Assembly (NCBI GenBank): GCA_038529265.1
Contig: JBCBDX010000001.1
Location: 434,001-498,000, forward strand
Direction of reading: 5' to 3'
DNA length: 64,000 bases
Source of the DNA: JBCBDX01 sp038529265
GTDB lineage: Bacteria > Pseudomonadota > Alphaproteobacteria > Rhizobiales > Rhizobiaceae
The position numbers and the translations under genes are program-made. The notes below the pieces were generated by a model. That model was given only the letters and a program-made list of their open reading frames with translations, ran no database searches and was not told the DNA's origin. Shown in pieces: positions 50,321 to 60,340 of the stretch. Each line of letters opens with the position of its first letter. Position 1 is the stretch's first letter.

Positions 50321-51748
50321 ATGGTCGCCGTACCAAGGGTCATAAACACCACGGCAGTGCGTCTGTCAGCAATGTTCATCTTGCTGTTCGGCGCGTGCGC
50401 GGTGCTGACCATTCTGTATATGACCACAGTCGCAGCAAGCTTTGTGATACGGGAGACCCGCTTCGCGGTTGAAAGTGAAATAGGCGAGTTGGCGCAGACC
50501 TATTCAATTGGTGGGCTGCGCACCCTGGTTAGGGATATTGAGCGAAGGTCCCGTCGACCTGGCGCTTTTGTTTATCTGGTTGCCGATGGCAGAGGCCGCC
50601 CGTTGGCCGGCAATATTGGCGATCTGCAACCTGGTATTTTGGAATCATCGGGTTGGAAGGGGCAGCCCTTTAAGTATGCACGAGCGGGAGAAACACGGTC
50701 CCTGTCAGAAATGGGCGACAGCGCGCCAAGTGCTGTCGCGTATGTACTTCCTTTTCAAAATGGCATCCGCGTTATTGTCGGACGTGACTTGGCAGATCCG
50801 ATCCGCTTTCGAACTGTAGTTCAGCGCTCGGTTGCCCTTGCCCTGATCATGGTGGGCATCGGCGCGTTCTTTATCTGGTTCCTGGTCGGGCGGCGAGCAT
50901 TGCGTCGCATCAATGCGGTTTCAGCAGCAAGCGATAACATCATTGCGGGCGACTTGAGCCAGCGCCTGCCGGTTAGCAGTGCAGGTGATGAGTTTGACCG
51001 TCTTTCATCCTCACTAAACCAGATGGTTGATCGCATTGAAAAACTGAACGGTGGCTTGCGTGAAGTATCTGACTCGATAGCGCATGATTTGAAAACGCCG
51101 CTGACCAGATTGCGCAATAGGGCTGAAGACGCGATTAGAAACGGTGAAACAAAGGACGATTATCGCGAGGCAATGCACGGCATGTTGGGTGAAGCCGACA
51201 ACATGATCGCGATATTTAATGCCATGTTGCTGATCTCTCGTGTCGAGGCTGGCTACACAAAATTCACACCCGTGCCGGTCGATCTCGGCGAAATCGCATC
51301 TGATCTATGTGAGCTTTATGAGCCTGTCATTGAGGACGCAGGTGGCCATCTGAAGAACAATGTCAGGCATGGTTTGGTCGTTAACGGCAATCGCGAATTA
51401 ATCGGCCAAGCGCTTACCAACCTTCTCGATAATGCAACCAAATATGGCTTGCCAGGAGGTGGAGACATTACTGTCTCTGCGATGAAGACGTCTGATGCTG
51501 TAACGCTAAGCGTTATCGATGCTGGTGCTGGTATTCCTGAAGCGGATCGAGACCGGGTCTTGGAGCGATTTGTTCGGTTAGATGCAAGTCGAACCAGCAA
51601 TAGAAAAGTTCGTGGTTCAGGGCTGGGACTTTCATTGGTCTCGGCTATCATGAAGCAGCACAACGGCATGCTGGAGTTGGACGATGCAAGGCCCGGTTTG
51701 ATTGCCCGGCTCGTATTTCCCATTGGTGCCTTTAAAAACCCTTCTTAA
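50321..51748 (+). CDS. HAMP-domain sensor histidine kinase
   Basis: A 475-residue kinase with helices at about 15-40 (LFGACAVLTILYMTTVA) and 168-190 (VALALIMVGIGAFFIWFLV), a periplasmic domain between them, a HAMP domain (RRALRRINAVSAASDNIIAGDL, in part), H box SDSIAHDLKTPLTRLRNR, N box LTNLLDNATKYG, G1 DAGAGIPE and G2 GSGLGLSLV. IAHDLKTPL places it with the HPK1-type kinases that pair with OmpR regulators. Co-transcribed with the upstream regulator. Confidence 0.92.
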   Translation: MVAVPRVINTTAVRLSAMFILLFGACAVLTILYMTTVAASFVIRETRFAVESEIGELAQTYSIGGLRTLVRDIERRSRRPGAFVYLVADGRGRPLAGNIGDLQPGILESSGWKGQPFKYARAGETRSLSEMGDSAPSAVAYVLPFQNGIRVIVGRDLADPIRFRTVVQRSVALALIMVGIGAFFIWFLVGRRALRRINAVSAASDNIIAGDLSQRLPVSSAGDEFDRLSSSLNQMVDRIEKLNGGLREVSDSIAHDLKTPLTRLRNRAEDAIRNGETKDDYREAMHGMLGEADNMIAIFNAMLLISRVEAGYTKFTPVPVDLGEIASDLCELYEPVIEDAGGHLKNNVRHGLVVNGNRELIGQALTNLLDNATKYGLPGGGDITVSAMKTSDAVTLSVIDAGAGIPEADRDRVLERFVRLDASRTSNRKVRGSGLGLSLVSAIMKQHNGMLELDDARPGLIARLVFPIGAFKNPS

Positions 51749-51804
51749 ATCACACATCGTCGTGCTTACTTTGTAGCGGTCAAGCTAAGGGGCGCAAACT
51801 GGAA

Positions 51805-54642
51805 ATGGACTGGCAGGAGAAAATTGATCCAACTCAGTTCCCCGATGGCCTTCTCTCCGTTGCGCAATTTTTGCATGAAAACTCCCCCTATCTTTCAACA
51901 CTGCTCGCTCGTTTCGAGTATCAGCTCGAAGAATCGTCGTTTGAAACGCTAGACCTTGCGATTGCAGAAGAGCTCGCTGCTTTCGAGCGGCTACCAACTG
52001 ACATAACGCTCGATGAACTCAAGAGCGCGCTAAGGATCGCTAAGAGTAAGTTGCATCTCCTAATTGCAATCGGTGACATAACCGGTGCGTTATCATTTGA
52101 AGCCACTGTGAACGCGTTAAGCGACACTGCAGATAATGCATTGAACGCCGTTTTGGACTGGCAGCTTCGCGATATGCATAGCCGTGGTCTTATAGAACTG
52201 GACAGTCCCGAGGATCCGCAAAAAGGCTCCGGGATTGTGGTGCTGGGCATGGGGAAACTCGGCGCCCATGAGTTGAACTATTCCTCGGATATCGACATCA
52301 TTGTCTTTTTCCAACAGGAAGCGCCTGCTTTGCGTTTCCGCGATCCATCCAATGCGATTGATCTGTTGTCAAAACTGGTTCGTCAACTCGTTCAGATTAT
52401 GCAGGAACGGACTGGTGACGGGTATGTGTTTCGGACAGACGTCCGGTTAAGGCCCGACCCAAGCGCCATGCCGTTGGCCATTCCTGTTGATATGGCTTTG
52501 CACTATTATGAAGCGCGCGGCCAGAACTGGGAGCGCGCAGCGATGATCAAGGCGCGGCCGGTAGCGGGCGACATTGAAGCTGGCCGAAATTTCCTTGAAC
52601 AATTGCGTCCTTTCATCTGGCGTAAATATCTCGACTATGCCGCCATCGCAGACGTGCAATCAATCAAACGGCAAATCCATGCCCATAAGGGGCATGGTAC
52701 GATCACTCTACACGCACACAATGTGAAGCTCGGTAGGGGCGGAATTCGAGAAATTGAGTTCTTCGTGCAGACCCAGCAACTCATAGCTGGCGGTCGAGCT
52801 CCAATTTTGCGCAAACGCGGAACACGTGAAATGCTGCGTACCTTTGCGAACGAGGGCTGGATTGAGCCTGATGTCAGTCAAGAGCTGGATACAGCTTATG
52901 TTTATTTGCGGCGGGTTGAACACGCTATTCAGATGCTCAACGACGAACAGACGCATAAGGTGCCGGAGGTTGGCCCGCAATTTGAAGCTGTGTCTAAACT
53001 TCTAGGACATGCTTCCAGTCAAGACTTTTCCGCCCAGCTGGTCGGCACACTGAAAAGGGTTGAAGCTCACTTTGGTTTGCTTTTCCGAGAAGGTGAAACC
53101 CTTTCCGCACTTCACGGCAACTTGGTATTCACGGGCGAAACCGCTGACCCAGATACTGTTGATACTCTTGCTGACCTGGGTTTCTCTCGCCCGGCGGACA
53201 TGTGGCATATTGTGAGTGGGTGGCATTTTGGCCGCTATCCAGCAGTGCAGTCCGAGCGTGCTCGCGAGCGGCTAACTGAATTGACGCCTGCACTGTTGGA
53301 AGCATTTGCTAGCGCACAAAAGCCTGATGACTCTCTTTTGCTGTTTGACAGTTTCATCCGGGGTCTGCCTGCAGGTGTCCAGCTGTTTTCAATGCTGCAT
53401 GCAAATCCCAATCTGCTGCGCTTGTTGACCACCATCATCACAAGTGCACCCCGGCTGTCTTCTATTATCAGCAATAGGCCATCGGTTTTTGCCGGTTTGC
53501 TGGAGCCTGCCTTCTTTGATCAGAATGCGCCAGTTGAGGAAGTTGAAGATGCGCTCACAGGCATGCTGTTTGACGCTGATGGCTACGAAGCTGTCTTGGA
53601 TCGGTTGAGAATCTTCGCGGCAGAACAGCGTTTCAGGATTGGTACGAGGTTGCTGACAGGTAATGCGGATGCACTTCAGACTGGACACAGTCTGGCCAGC
53701 GTTGCGCAAAGAACGATCAGTATTGCTGCGCAAGAAGCGGCAAAGGAAGTGGCGGCAAAACATGGAAGCTTTGCCAGCGGCCAATTCAGTATCGTCGCGT
53801 TGGGTCGCCTTGGCTCGCGGGAGATGACCGCGGGCAGTGATGTAGACATTATAACACTTTACGATGGTGTTGATGCGCTGGAAGAAAGCGATGGTGCTAA
53901 ACCGTTGGCCGCTTCTACATATTATGCCCGATTAACCCAGCGCATTATTGCAGCGCTGTCTGCGCCAACGGCAGAAGGTGTTCTCTATGAAGTCGATATG
54001 CGGCTGCGGCCTTCTGGGAACAAGGGGCCATTGGCCTCTTCGTTTGATGCATTTCAGCGATATCAGCGAAATGAAGCTTGGACTTGGGAGCACCAAGCCT
54101 TGACTAGAGCAAGACCAATCTTTGGTGAAGCCGAGTTGATGATGAAGGTTCGCAATTGCATAGATCAGGTGCTGAACATCGAGCGCGATGTTGAAAAGCT
54201 CAAAGATGATATAGTGTCCATGCGGCAACGGCTTTTGCGGGAGAAGCCAGCCTATGGCCCATTTGATTTGAAAAATATTGTCGGTGGGCTCACGGACTTG
54301 GAGTTCCTCGCCCAGTTTATGTATCTCTCATCATTACGAAAGCTTAAGTTGGATGGCGCGGGCGCTCGCGATATTCTCTCATGGCTCGGCGACGTGGTGC
54401 TCGGGGCGGATGAAACGGTAGAACTTATTGCCGCTCATCATGACCTGAGTACCGTTCTTCATTTGTCACGGCTTTGCACATCAAGTGGGTTGGACCCTGC
54501 GCAAATGCCGGCTGGCTTGGTGGACATTATTTGCCAAATGCTCAACGAACCTTCGTTGGCACATGTGCAAGAGCGTTTGACGAGCCGCCAAATGCGGGTT
54601 GCGGAAGCTTTTCGCACGCATGTTGGTGACGCCACTGTCTGA
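51805..54642 (+). CDS. glnE: Bifunctional glutamine synthetase adenylyltransferase/deadenylase
   Basis: A 945-residue enzyme with the duplicated nucleotidyltransferase architecture. The N-terminal (deadenylylating) half has LGMGKLGAHELNYSSDIDIIVFF (core: GKLGAHELNYSSDIDI); the C-terminal (adenylylating) half has LGRLGSREMTAGSDVDIITLY (core: GSREMTAGSDVDI). Both GSDxD metal sites are intact. The VRLRPDP and DMRLRPSGNKGP motifs follow each. It adjusts glutamine synthetase activity under PII control. It is slightly shorter than many homologues but complete. Confidence 0.95.
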   Translation: MDWQEKIDPTQFPDGLLSVAQFLHENSPYLSTLLARFEYQLEESSFETLDLAIAEELAAFERLPTDITLDELKSALRIAKSKLHLLIAIGDITGALSFEATVNALSDTADNALNAVLDWQLRDMHSRGLIELDSPEDPQKGSGIVVLGMGKLGAHELNYSSDIDIIVFFQQEAPALRFRDPSNAIDLLSKLVRQLVQIMQERTGDGYVFRTDVRLRPDPSAMPLAIPVDMALHYYEARGQNWERAAMIKARPVAGDIEAGRNFLEQLRPFIWRKYLDYAAIADVQSIKRQIHAHKGHGTITLHAHNVKLGRGGIREIEFFVQTQQLIAGGRAPILRKRGTREMLRTFANEGWIEPDVSQELDTAYVYLRRVEHAIQMLNDEQTHKVPEVGPQFEAVSKLLGHASSQDFSAQLVGTLKRVEAHFGLLFREGETLSALHGNLVFTGETADPDTVDTLADLGFSRPADMWHIVSGWHFGRYPAVQSERARERLTELTPALLEAFASAQKPDDSLLLFDSFIRGLPAGVQLFSMLHANPNLLRLLTTIITSAPRLSSIISNRPSVFAGLLEPAFFDQNAPVEEVEDALTGMLFDADGYEAVLDRLRIFAAEQRFRIGTRLLTGNADALQTGHSLASVAQRTISIAAQEAAKEVAAKHGSFASGQFSIVALGRLGSREMTAGSDVDIITLYDGVDALEESDGAKPLAASTYYARLTQRIIAALSAPTAEGVLYEVDMRLRPSGNKGPLASSFDAFQRYQRNEAWTWEHQALTRARPIFGEAELMMKVRNCIDQVLNIERDVEKLKDDIVSMRQRLLREKPAYGPFDLKNIVGGLTDLEFLAQFMYLSSLRKLKLDGAGARDILSWLGDVVLGADETVELIAAHHDLSTVLHLSRLCTSSGLDPAQMPAGLVDIICQMLNEPSLAHVQERLTSRQMRVAEAFRTHVGDATV

Positions 54643-54713
54643 ACGCCGGGAAACGTTCAGCCGGGGCATCTGCATCGGGGATGGCATCAACGATGCAAAA
54701 GGATACATCGCAA

Positions 54714-55178
54714 ATGAACTTGAGTATTTTGAAGAAGAACCATCTCGCGCTGGCTGCTTTAGCGACCATGGTCTTGGCTACATCTGGCATGGCTTCAGCA
54801 GAAGCCAAAAACCGTGATCGTGATGGCGGCGTGCGTTTTGAACAGATGGACGCCGATGGCGATGGGCAGGTCACGTTCGCTGAGTTCCAAACCCGCATGC
54901 TGGAACGCTTCAACGAAGTCGATAGCGATGACGACAATATCGTCACCCAGGCCGAGATTGAAGAAGTGGCCGATGATCGCCGTATGCGCCGAATGGCCAG
55001 AGGTCTGATTGCCATGTTTGACATTAATCAAGATGAACAAGTATCGCTTGAAGAGTTGAGCAATCGTCAGCAAAAACTGTTTGCACTTGCCGACTTTGAT
55101 GACTCTGGTTTCATCACCGAAGAGGAACTTCCAAGCGAACGTTTTGCCGGTATGCGCGGCAAGCGTGGTAACCGCTAA
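54714..55178 (+). CDS. Exported EF-hand calcium-binding protein
   Basis: From ATG 54714 (AAAGGA about 10 nt upstream; ATGs at 54681 and 54693 are alternatives), a 154-residue protein with a signal peptide (LALAALATMVLATSGMASA). Four EF-hand loops are visible: DADGDGQVTFAE, DSDDDNIVTQAE, DINQDEQVSLEE and DFDDSGFITEEE. The Lys/Arg-rich end follows. It probably binds Ca2+ in the periplasm. The gene faces the convergent pleC-like gene and follows glnE. Confidence 0.85.
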   Translation: MNLSILKKNHLALAALATMVLATSGMASAEAKNRDRDGGVRFEQMDADGDGQVTFAEFQTRMLERFNEVDSDDDNIVTQAEIEEVADDRRMRRMARGLIAMFDINQDEQVSLEELSNRQQKLFALADFDDSGFITEEELPSERFAGMRGKRGNR

Positions 55179-55202
55179 GTCATCTTCAGGCTGCGGTGGA
55201 CT

Positions 55203-57503
55203 TTAAATCTCTGCCGCAGCTTCTTCTTTCTTTTTGGGTCTTACCGGTAGTCTCACCGAAACAATTGTGCCGTCGCCAAGCTCCGATTTGATCCGTAGGC
55301 TTCCGCCGTGCAACTCGGCAAGCGACTTGGAAATGGCCAGCCCAAGGCCCGTGCCGCTATGGTTTTTTGAAAACTGCCGCTGCGCTTGCTCAAAGGGGCG
55401 CCCAATGCGCTTGAGCACCGGTTTTGAAATGCCGCAGCCATTGTCTTCAATAGAAATCTGAATGGCGCGACCACCTACACACTTGGCCCGGAGATTGATC
55501 TGTCCACCTGCTTCGGTGAATTTCACCGCGTTAGACAACAGGTTCAATAGGATTTGTTTCAGCGCGCGCCGGTCCGCTTCGATCATCATGCTGGCGCTTA
55601 TATCGGTATTGATCTCAATCTGTTTGCGTCGCGCCTGAACGGTTACCATTTGAACCGTTTCCTGGGCAACGTCGGACAGGTCCACCTGTTCGACGTCTAG
55701 ATTGAACTTGCCGCTTTCAATGCGTGAAACCTGCAGGATATCGTCAATCACATTGAGCAAGAATCCGCCACTCTTTTGAATGTCTTCGATATATTCAGCA
55801 TACTTGTCTGAGCCCAAGGGGCCATAGATTTGCGCAGTCATCATTTCCGAAAAGCCGATGATCGCATTCAATGGCGTGCGCAATTCATGGCTGACATTGG
55901 CGAGAAACTCTGTCTTTGCACGGCTCGCAGCTTCCGCTTTTTCTTTTTCGCGCTGGAACTTCCTGTTCATATCAGCAAGCGCCGATGCCTTCTCCTGATC
56001 ATCACGCTGCGCGCGTGAGAGGCCATCAAGCGAAGCAATCAACTGCTGTTCAGAAACACGCAACTTTTCTTCCTGGGCCTTAAGCTTTGAGATGTCGGTG
56101 CCAACAGAGATTAGGCCGCCATCGGGTGTGGCGCGATCATTGATCTGAAGCCAGCGGCCGTCTGCAATCTGGCGCTCAACGGTTCTGCTTCGGCCGTGGC
56201 TGCCGCCATTTTGAATTATGGTTTCGCTAATGGGCTGGCGCATTATACCGGCAAACTCTGCCCGCGTGGTGCCTGGCGGTAGCGTGTCCGGCGTCAGTCC
56301 ATAGAACTCGTAAAACTTGTGGTTGCACAAAATAAGTCGGTCATCATCGTCCCAAATGGCAAACGACTCAGAAGTGCTTTCAATAGCAGCTTGAAGGTTG
56401 GCGCTTGCAGTCTTGGTCAGCGCAAGCAGTCTCGCCTGTTCCGTAACATCCATGGCGATGCCAACCAGGTGACGCCCGCCATTGCGCTCCACAATTTCCG
56501 TGCGGATGCGCATGCGCACATACTGACCGTCATACCGTCTCATACGAAACTGCCGGTCAATTGCGTCTATCTGGCCGGCGACTGCCTGTTCAGCAATATC
56601 GATCAAATCATTGTCATCTGGGTGGATAAGCTCGGAGACCTGCTGAAACGACAGGACTTCATCTCGCACGCCATAGCCAAGCAGTTCAAACATGGAGTTG
56701 GACCAATAAATGCGACCACGCGCCAAGTCCCAGTCCCATAGGCCACAATGGCCGCGCTGTAGTGCCGTGTTCACACTGGCCTGCATCTCCTCGCACAAGT
56801 CATCAACTTCGCTGGTCCGCGCAATCTGTGCATAGTACGCATAAAGCAAAACAAGCATGATCCCGGACATGGTGGAGAAGAGCGTTAAGTTCAGCGACAC
56901 ATCCTGACGCCAACGCGCGAACGCAGTCTGCTTGGGTTGCACTGCGCAGACTATTCCGTGGTTACTGGCCATTTTGGCACAGGCCGCATATCCGGATTTT
57001 CCGTCAATCGTCACATCCTCAACGCCCGCACCCAGACCAAAAAGTAAGAGCGTTTGCGATCCTTCAATAAGTGTCGCCAGATCAAGCAAACGCCGATCCG
57101 CCGCGCCACCACGCTGAGATGTTATGGTACCATCGGCATTGGCCACCAAAATCTCGCGTCCCAAAGATGTTGCATTGCGTGGCAGTTCGCGGACCAGGAC
57201 GCGTTCGATTGCTCCAGGATCAAGGAGTGTTTCGACCGCTTCCGACGCTCGCGAAAGCGCATCGGCTGCGCGCCCGGCCATAAGCTCCACATCCGACTTC
57301 GCATTCTCTGCAATCTGCGCGCGGTTATCCAACAACCACATGGTACGTGCAGCCATGACGGTAATCAGAAATATGAAGATGAGAGCGGGAACGGCACTTT
57401 TGAGCCATGGTTCGATTGCCAAGAGGCGCTGCATCGTCGGTTGGGCCATAAAGCGGGCATGGCCACCGATTGCGCTGCTGCGCCTATTGAGTTTGGCTAT
57501 CAT
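55203..57503 (-). CDS. pleC: PleC-like PAS sensor histidine kinase
   Basis: A 766-residue kinase from ATG 57503 (a TTG 42 nt upstream is possible). Two helices flank a periplasmic domain (ALIFIFLITVMAARTMWLL and LTLFSTMSGIMLVLLYAYY). Two PAS domains (about 255-370 and 380-490) are followed by a coiled coil and the catalytic core: H box LANVSHELRTPLNAIIGFSEMM, with GPLGSDKYAEYIEDI as in PleC/DivJ kinases, N box LLNLLSNAVKFT, G1 EDNGCGIS, G2 GTGLGLAIS. In Sinorhizobium PleC sits beside glnE too. PleC controls DivK and hence CtrA. Confidence 0.78.
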   Translation of the reverse strand: MIAKLNRRSSAIGGHARFMAQPTMQRLLAIEPWLKSAVPALIFIFLITVMAARTMWLLDNRAQIAENAKSDVELMAGRAADALSRASEAVETLLDPGAIERVLVRELPRNATSLGREILVANADGTITSQRGGAADRRLLDLATLIEGSQTLLLFGLGAGVEDVTIDGKSGYAACAKMASNHGIVCAVQPKQTAFARWRQDVSLNLTLFSTMSGIMLVLLYAYYAQIARTSEVDDLCEEMQASVNTALQRGHCGLWDWDLARGRIYWSNSMFELLGYGVRDEVLSFQQVSELIHPDDNDLIDIAEQAVAGQIDAIDRQFRMRRYDGQYVRMRIRTEIVERNGGRHLVGIAMDVTEQARLLALTKTASANLQAAIESTSESFAIWDDDDRLILCNHKFYEFYGLTPDTLPPGTTRAEFAGIMRQPISETIIQNGGSHGRSRTVERQIADGRWLQINDRATPDGGLISVGTDISKLKAQEEKLRVSEQQLIASLDGLSRAQRDDQEKASALADMNRKFQREKEKAEAASRAKTEFLANVSHELRTPLNAIIGFSEMMTAQIYGPLGSDKYAEYIEDIQKSGGFLLNVIDDILQVSRIESGKFNLDVEQVDLSDVAQETVQMVTVQARRKQIEINTDISASMMIEADRRALKQILLNLLSNAVKFTEAGGQINLRAKCVGGRAIQISIEDNGCGISKPVLKRIGRPFEQAQRQFSKNHSGTGLGLAISKSLAELHGGSLRIKSELGDGTIVSVRLPVRPKKKEEAAAEI

Positions 57504-57658
57504 CCCGATCGCCGCCACGATCTCTCCCCCTCGGCCAAATGCCAAGTTAAGCGCAAGGCGCTACAGTTTTGTTGCTTGAAAACGCTGAACGCGAACTGCC
57601 GAATCACCCATAATGAATCAAAACAGATTCGGTCTGTCCACCCCGTTCGCGCTAAATC

Positions 57659-60325
57659 TTAGTGTGCGTTTGTTGCACCAAGCGTACGGCTTAAAATGTC
57701 GCGCAGATCACGGGAGAGTTCGCTTCGCTCAGACAGCTTGCGCAAGTTTGTTTCTGCAGCCGCTTGCCGAACCGGCTCTAAGTCTTTCCACGAGCGCATC
57801 GCCGTCATCAAGCGGGCAGAGACCTGCGGGTTAATCGCGTCGAGGCGCAAAATGCTGTCGCAGAAAAACGCATATGCTTCACCGTCAGGCCGGTTGAAGC
57901 CTACCGGATTGCCTGTTGCAAAAGCACCCAAAAGAGCACGTGCACGGTTAGGGTTTTTCCATGAGAAGATTGGTGTGTCGACCAGCTCTTTAACATCGGT
58001 GAGCGTTTCTTCGCTTGGAACCGTAGCTTGAACGGAAAGCCATTTATCCAAGACCATCGGTTCGCTTGCATAAGCTTCTCGGAAATCGGCAAGGGCTTTG
58101 ATGGTGTTGCTGTGGCCTGGAAACTGGTGTGCCAGTATCGATAGCGCTGTCAATTTGTCCGTCATATTGTCAGCTGCGCCGATGAATGTCGTCGCCAGAT
58201 CGATACCCGGCGTTGTTCGCACCAAATAGGATAGCAATGTTCCAACAAAGGAGCGCGCCCCGGCCTGTGCCGCCGTCGGTTCAAACGAACCATCAATACG
58301 AGCGCCGTCAAATAGAGTTTCAAAAGTCTCCCCACAAATGACGGAGACTGTATCGAGGATGTTCTCGCGAGCGGCGTGAATGGCGGACGGGTTGATGCCG
58401 GTGCTCAAGTCGCGCGCAATCTCGTTGACCGTTGGTGGTGTTAAGCAAAGTGCACGATAGGCGAAATCCAGTTCGTTATCTCGGGCGACGCTCTCTAAGA
58501 TAGCCAAGAATTGCGGATCGACCGGTGGTGTCGCGGCATTTCGATCGATGTCGGCTATGGCGTCCTTCATAGTACGCATAAAAAGGCCGTTGATGGCGTT
58601 CCAGCGATTGAAAGGATCATCATCATGGCGAGCGGCGAACAGGGCATCATCATGTGCTTGTTCTGGGATTTGCGTAATCGGTGCTGAAAACCCACGAAAC
58701 ACCGATAGTCTTGGTTCGCTTTGAACGCCATCAAATCTGATGGTTTGCTGGCTTTCGGTCAGGTGCAGAACACCGTTTGAAACCTTGCTGCCATCAACAC
58801 TGTCCCAAACCATTGGTTTTCCGCCATCATTGAGTAGCGCAAAACTTACAGGAATATGTAGCGCGATATCACGCGGTTGAGGAACACCGCTGCGCAATGT
58901 CTGCTGCATTATTACTGAGAACGACTTTTTGGCCGCATCATATGCCGTTTTGACGGAGACATTGGGCGTGCCTGAATAATCATACCACTTTGCAAAGTGG
59001 CTCAGATCGGTGTCAGTTGCTTCTGCGAAACAAGCGATGAACTGCTCTATCGTCGCCGCATCGCCGTCGTGACGCTGAAAGTACAGATCGATACCTCTAC
59101 GAAATCCTTCTGAACCTAGGATGGTTTCGAGCATCCGGACAAGTTCAGCGCCTTTTTCATAGACCGTCGCGGTGTAAAAATTATTGATCTCCTTGTATTT
59201 TTGAGGCCGAACCGGATGGGCAAGCGGGCCAGCGTCTTCGGGAAACTGATGAGCCCTCAGTGCACGTACATCAGCAATGCGTTTGACCGCTCTCGAGCGC
59301 ATGTCGCTTGAGAACTCGTGGTCTCGATAAACTGTAAGACCTTCCTTCAGGCACAATTGAAACCAGTCTCGGCATGTGATCCGGTTACCTGTCCAGTTGT
59401 GGAAATACTCATGCGCGATGATGCTTTCGATGTTGGCGTAGTCGGCATCGGTTGCAGTGTGCGGATCGGCTAGAACATACTTGTCGTTGAATATGTTCAG
59501 CCCCTTGTTTTCCATCGCGCCCATATTGAAGTCAGAGACCGCTACGATCATGAAGATGTCGAGGTCATATTCCAGGCCAAAACGCTCTTCATCCCAGCGC
59601 ATGGAACGCTTCAGCGCGTCCATGGCGTAAAGCGCCCTTTCTTCTTTGCCGTGCTCCACATAAATTTCCAGGCGCACATCACGACCCGACATGGTCGTAA
59701 AGCTGTCTGTAATTACTCCAAGGTCGCCGGCAAAAACTGCAAACAGGTAAGCTGGCTTCGGGAACGGATCATGCCAAACGGCAAAGTGCTTGCCGTCTCC
59801 CAAATCACCCTGATCGATCTTGTTGCCGTTTGACAGCAAGAGCGGCGTTTCCTCGAATTTGCCCTCAAGTCTGACGGTAAAAACAGCCAAAACATCGGGC
59901 CGGTCTGGGAAGAAAGTGATGCGTCGAAATCCTTCCGCCTCGCACTGCGTGCAGAAATTATTGCGGGTTGCGTAAAGACCCATCAGTTGGGTGTTCTTTT
60001 CCGGGTTGATACGGACAACAGTTTCGATTGTGAACGTGGGTTCCTTAGGCAGTTGGCGAAGGATCAGACCAGTTTCAGAAACCGTCATCTGATCTCTTAA
60101 AACGGGCTGACCATTAATCAGCACCGAAACCAGCGTTAAATCGTCCCCGTCAAGAAACAGAGGGGTTTCCCATGATGTCTGTGCCGCACGCTCGATATGC
60201 AGCTTGGCGTGAACAATCGTGTTTTGCCGATCCAGCTCAAAACGCAGATGGACTTCATTCACCAGATAAGCAGGTGGCTTGTAGTCGCTTAAGAGAATGT
60301 CTGTTCCGTTTTCGCTGGGTTTCAT
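57659..60325 (-). CDS. pepN: Aminopeptidase N
   Basis: An 888-residue M1 zinc aminopeptidase. GAMENKGLNIFND (substrate N-terminus recognition), HEYFHNWTGNR with the third ligand Glu in LCLKEGLTVYRD (18 residues after the second His) and the downstream YEKGAELVRML are all intact. The C-terminal helical domain is full length, as in E. coli PepN (870). It removes N-terminal residues from peptides in the cytoplasm. It lies 16 nt downstream of the MFS gene on the same strand. Confidence 0.95.
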   Translation of the reverse strand: MKPSENGTDILLSDYKPPAYLVNEVHLRFELDRQNTIVHAKLHIERAAQTSWETPLFLDGDDLTLVSVLINGQPVLRDQMTVSETGLILRQLPKEPTFTIETVVRINPEKNTQLMGLYATRNNFCTQCEAEGFRRITFFPDRPDVLAVFTVRLEGKFEETPLLLSNGNKIDQGDLGDGKHFAVWHDPFPKPAYLFAVFAGDLGVITDSFTTMSGRDVRLEIYVEHGKEERALYAMDALKRSMRWDEERFGLEYDLDIFMIVAVSDFNMGAMENKGLNIFNDKYVLADPHTATDADYANIESIIAHEYFHNWTGNRITCRDWFQLCLKEGLTVYRDHEFSSDMRSRAVKRIADVRALRAHQFPEDAGPLAHPVRPQKYKEINNFYTATVYEKGAELVRMLETILGSEGFRRGIDLYFQRHDGDAATIEQFIACFAEATDTDLSHFAKWYDYSGTPNVSVKTAYDAAKKSFSVIMQQTLRSGVPQPRDIALHIPVSFALLNDGGKPMVWDSVDGSKVSNGVLHLTESQQTIRFDGVQSEPRLSVFRGFSAPITQIPEQAHDDALFAARHDDDPFNRWNAINGLFMRTMKDAIADIDRNAATPPVDPQFLAILESVARDNELDFAYRALCLTPPTVNEIARDLSTGINPSAIHAARENILDTVSVICGETFETLFDGARIDGSFEPTAAQAGARSFVGTLLSYLVRTTPGIDLATTFIGAADNMTDKLTALSILAHQFPGHSNTIKALADFREAYASEPMVLDKWLSVQATVPSEETLTDVKELVDTPIFSWKNPNRARALLGAFATGNPVGFNRPDGEAYAFFCDSILRLDAINPQVSARLMTAMRSWKDLEPVRQAAAETNLRKLSERSELSRDLRDILSRTLGATNAH

Positions 60326-60340
60326 AGTCTAATGCTCGCA

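Noticed and set aside
57054..57662. A 202-codon open frame on the plus strand over the pleC-like gene start
   Set aside because: It is antisense to the signal-sensing part of the kinase, has a Cys/Arg-rich composition typical of shadow frames, and shows no domain.
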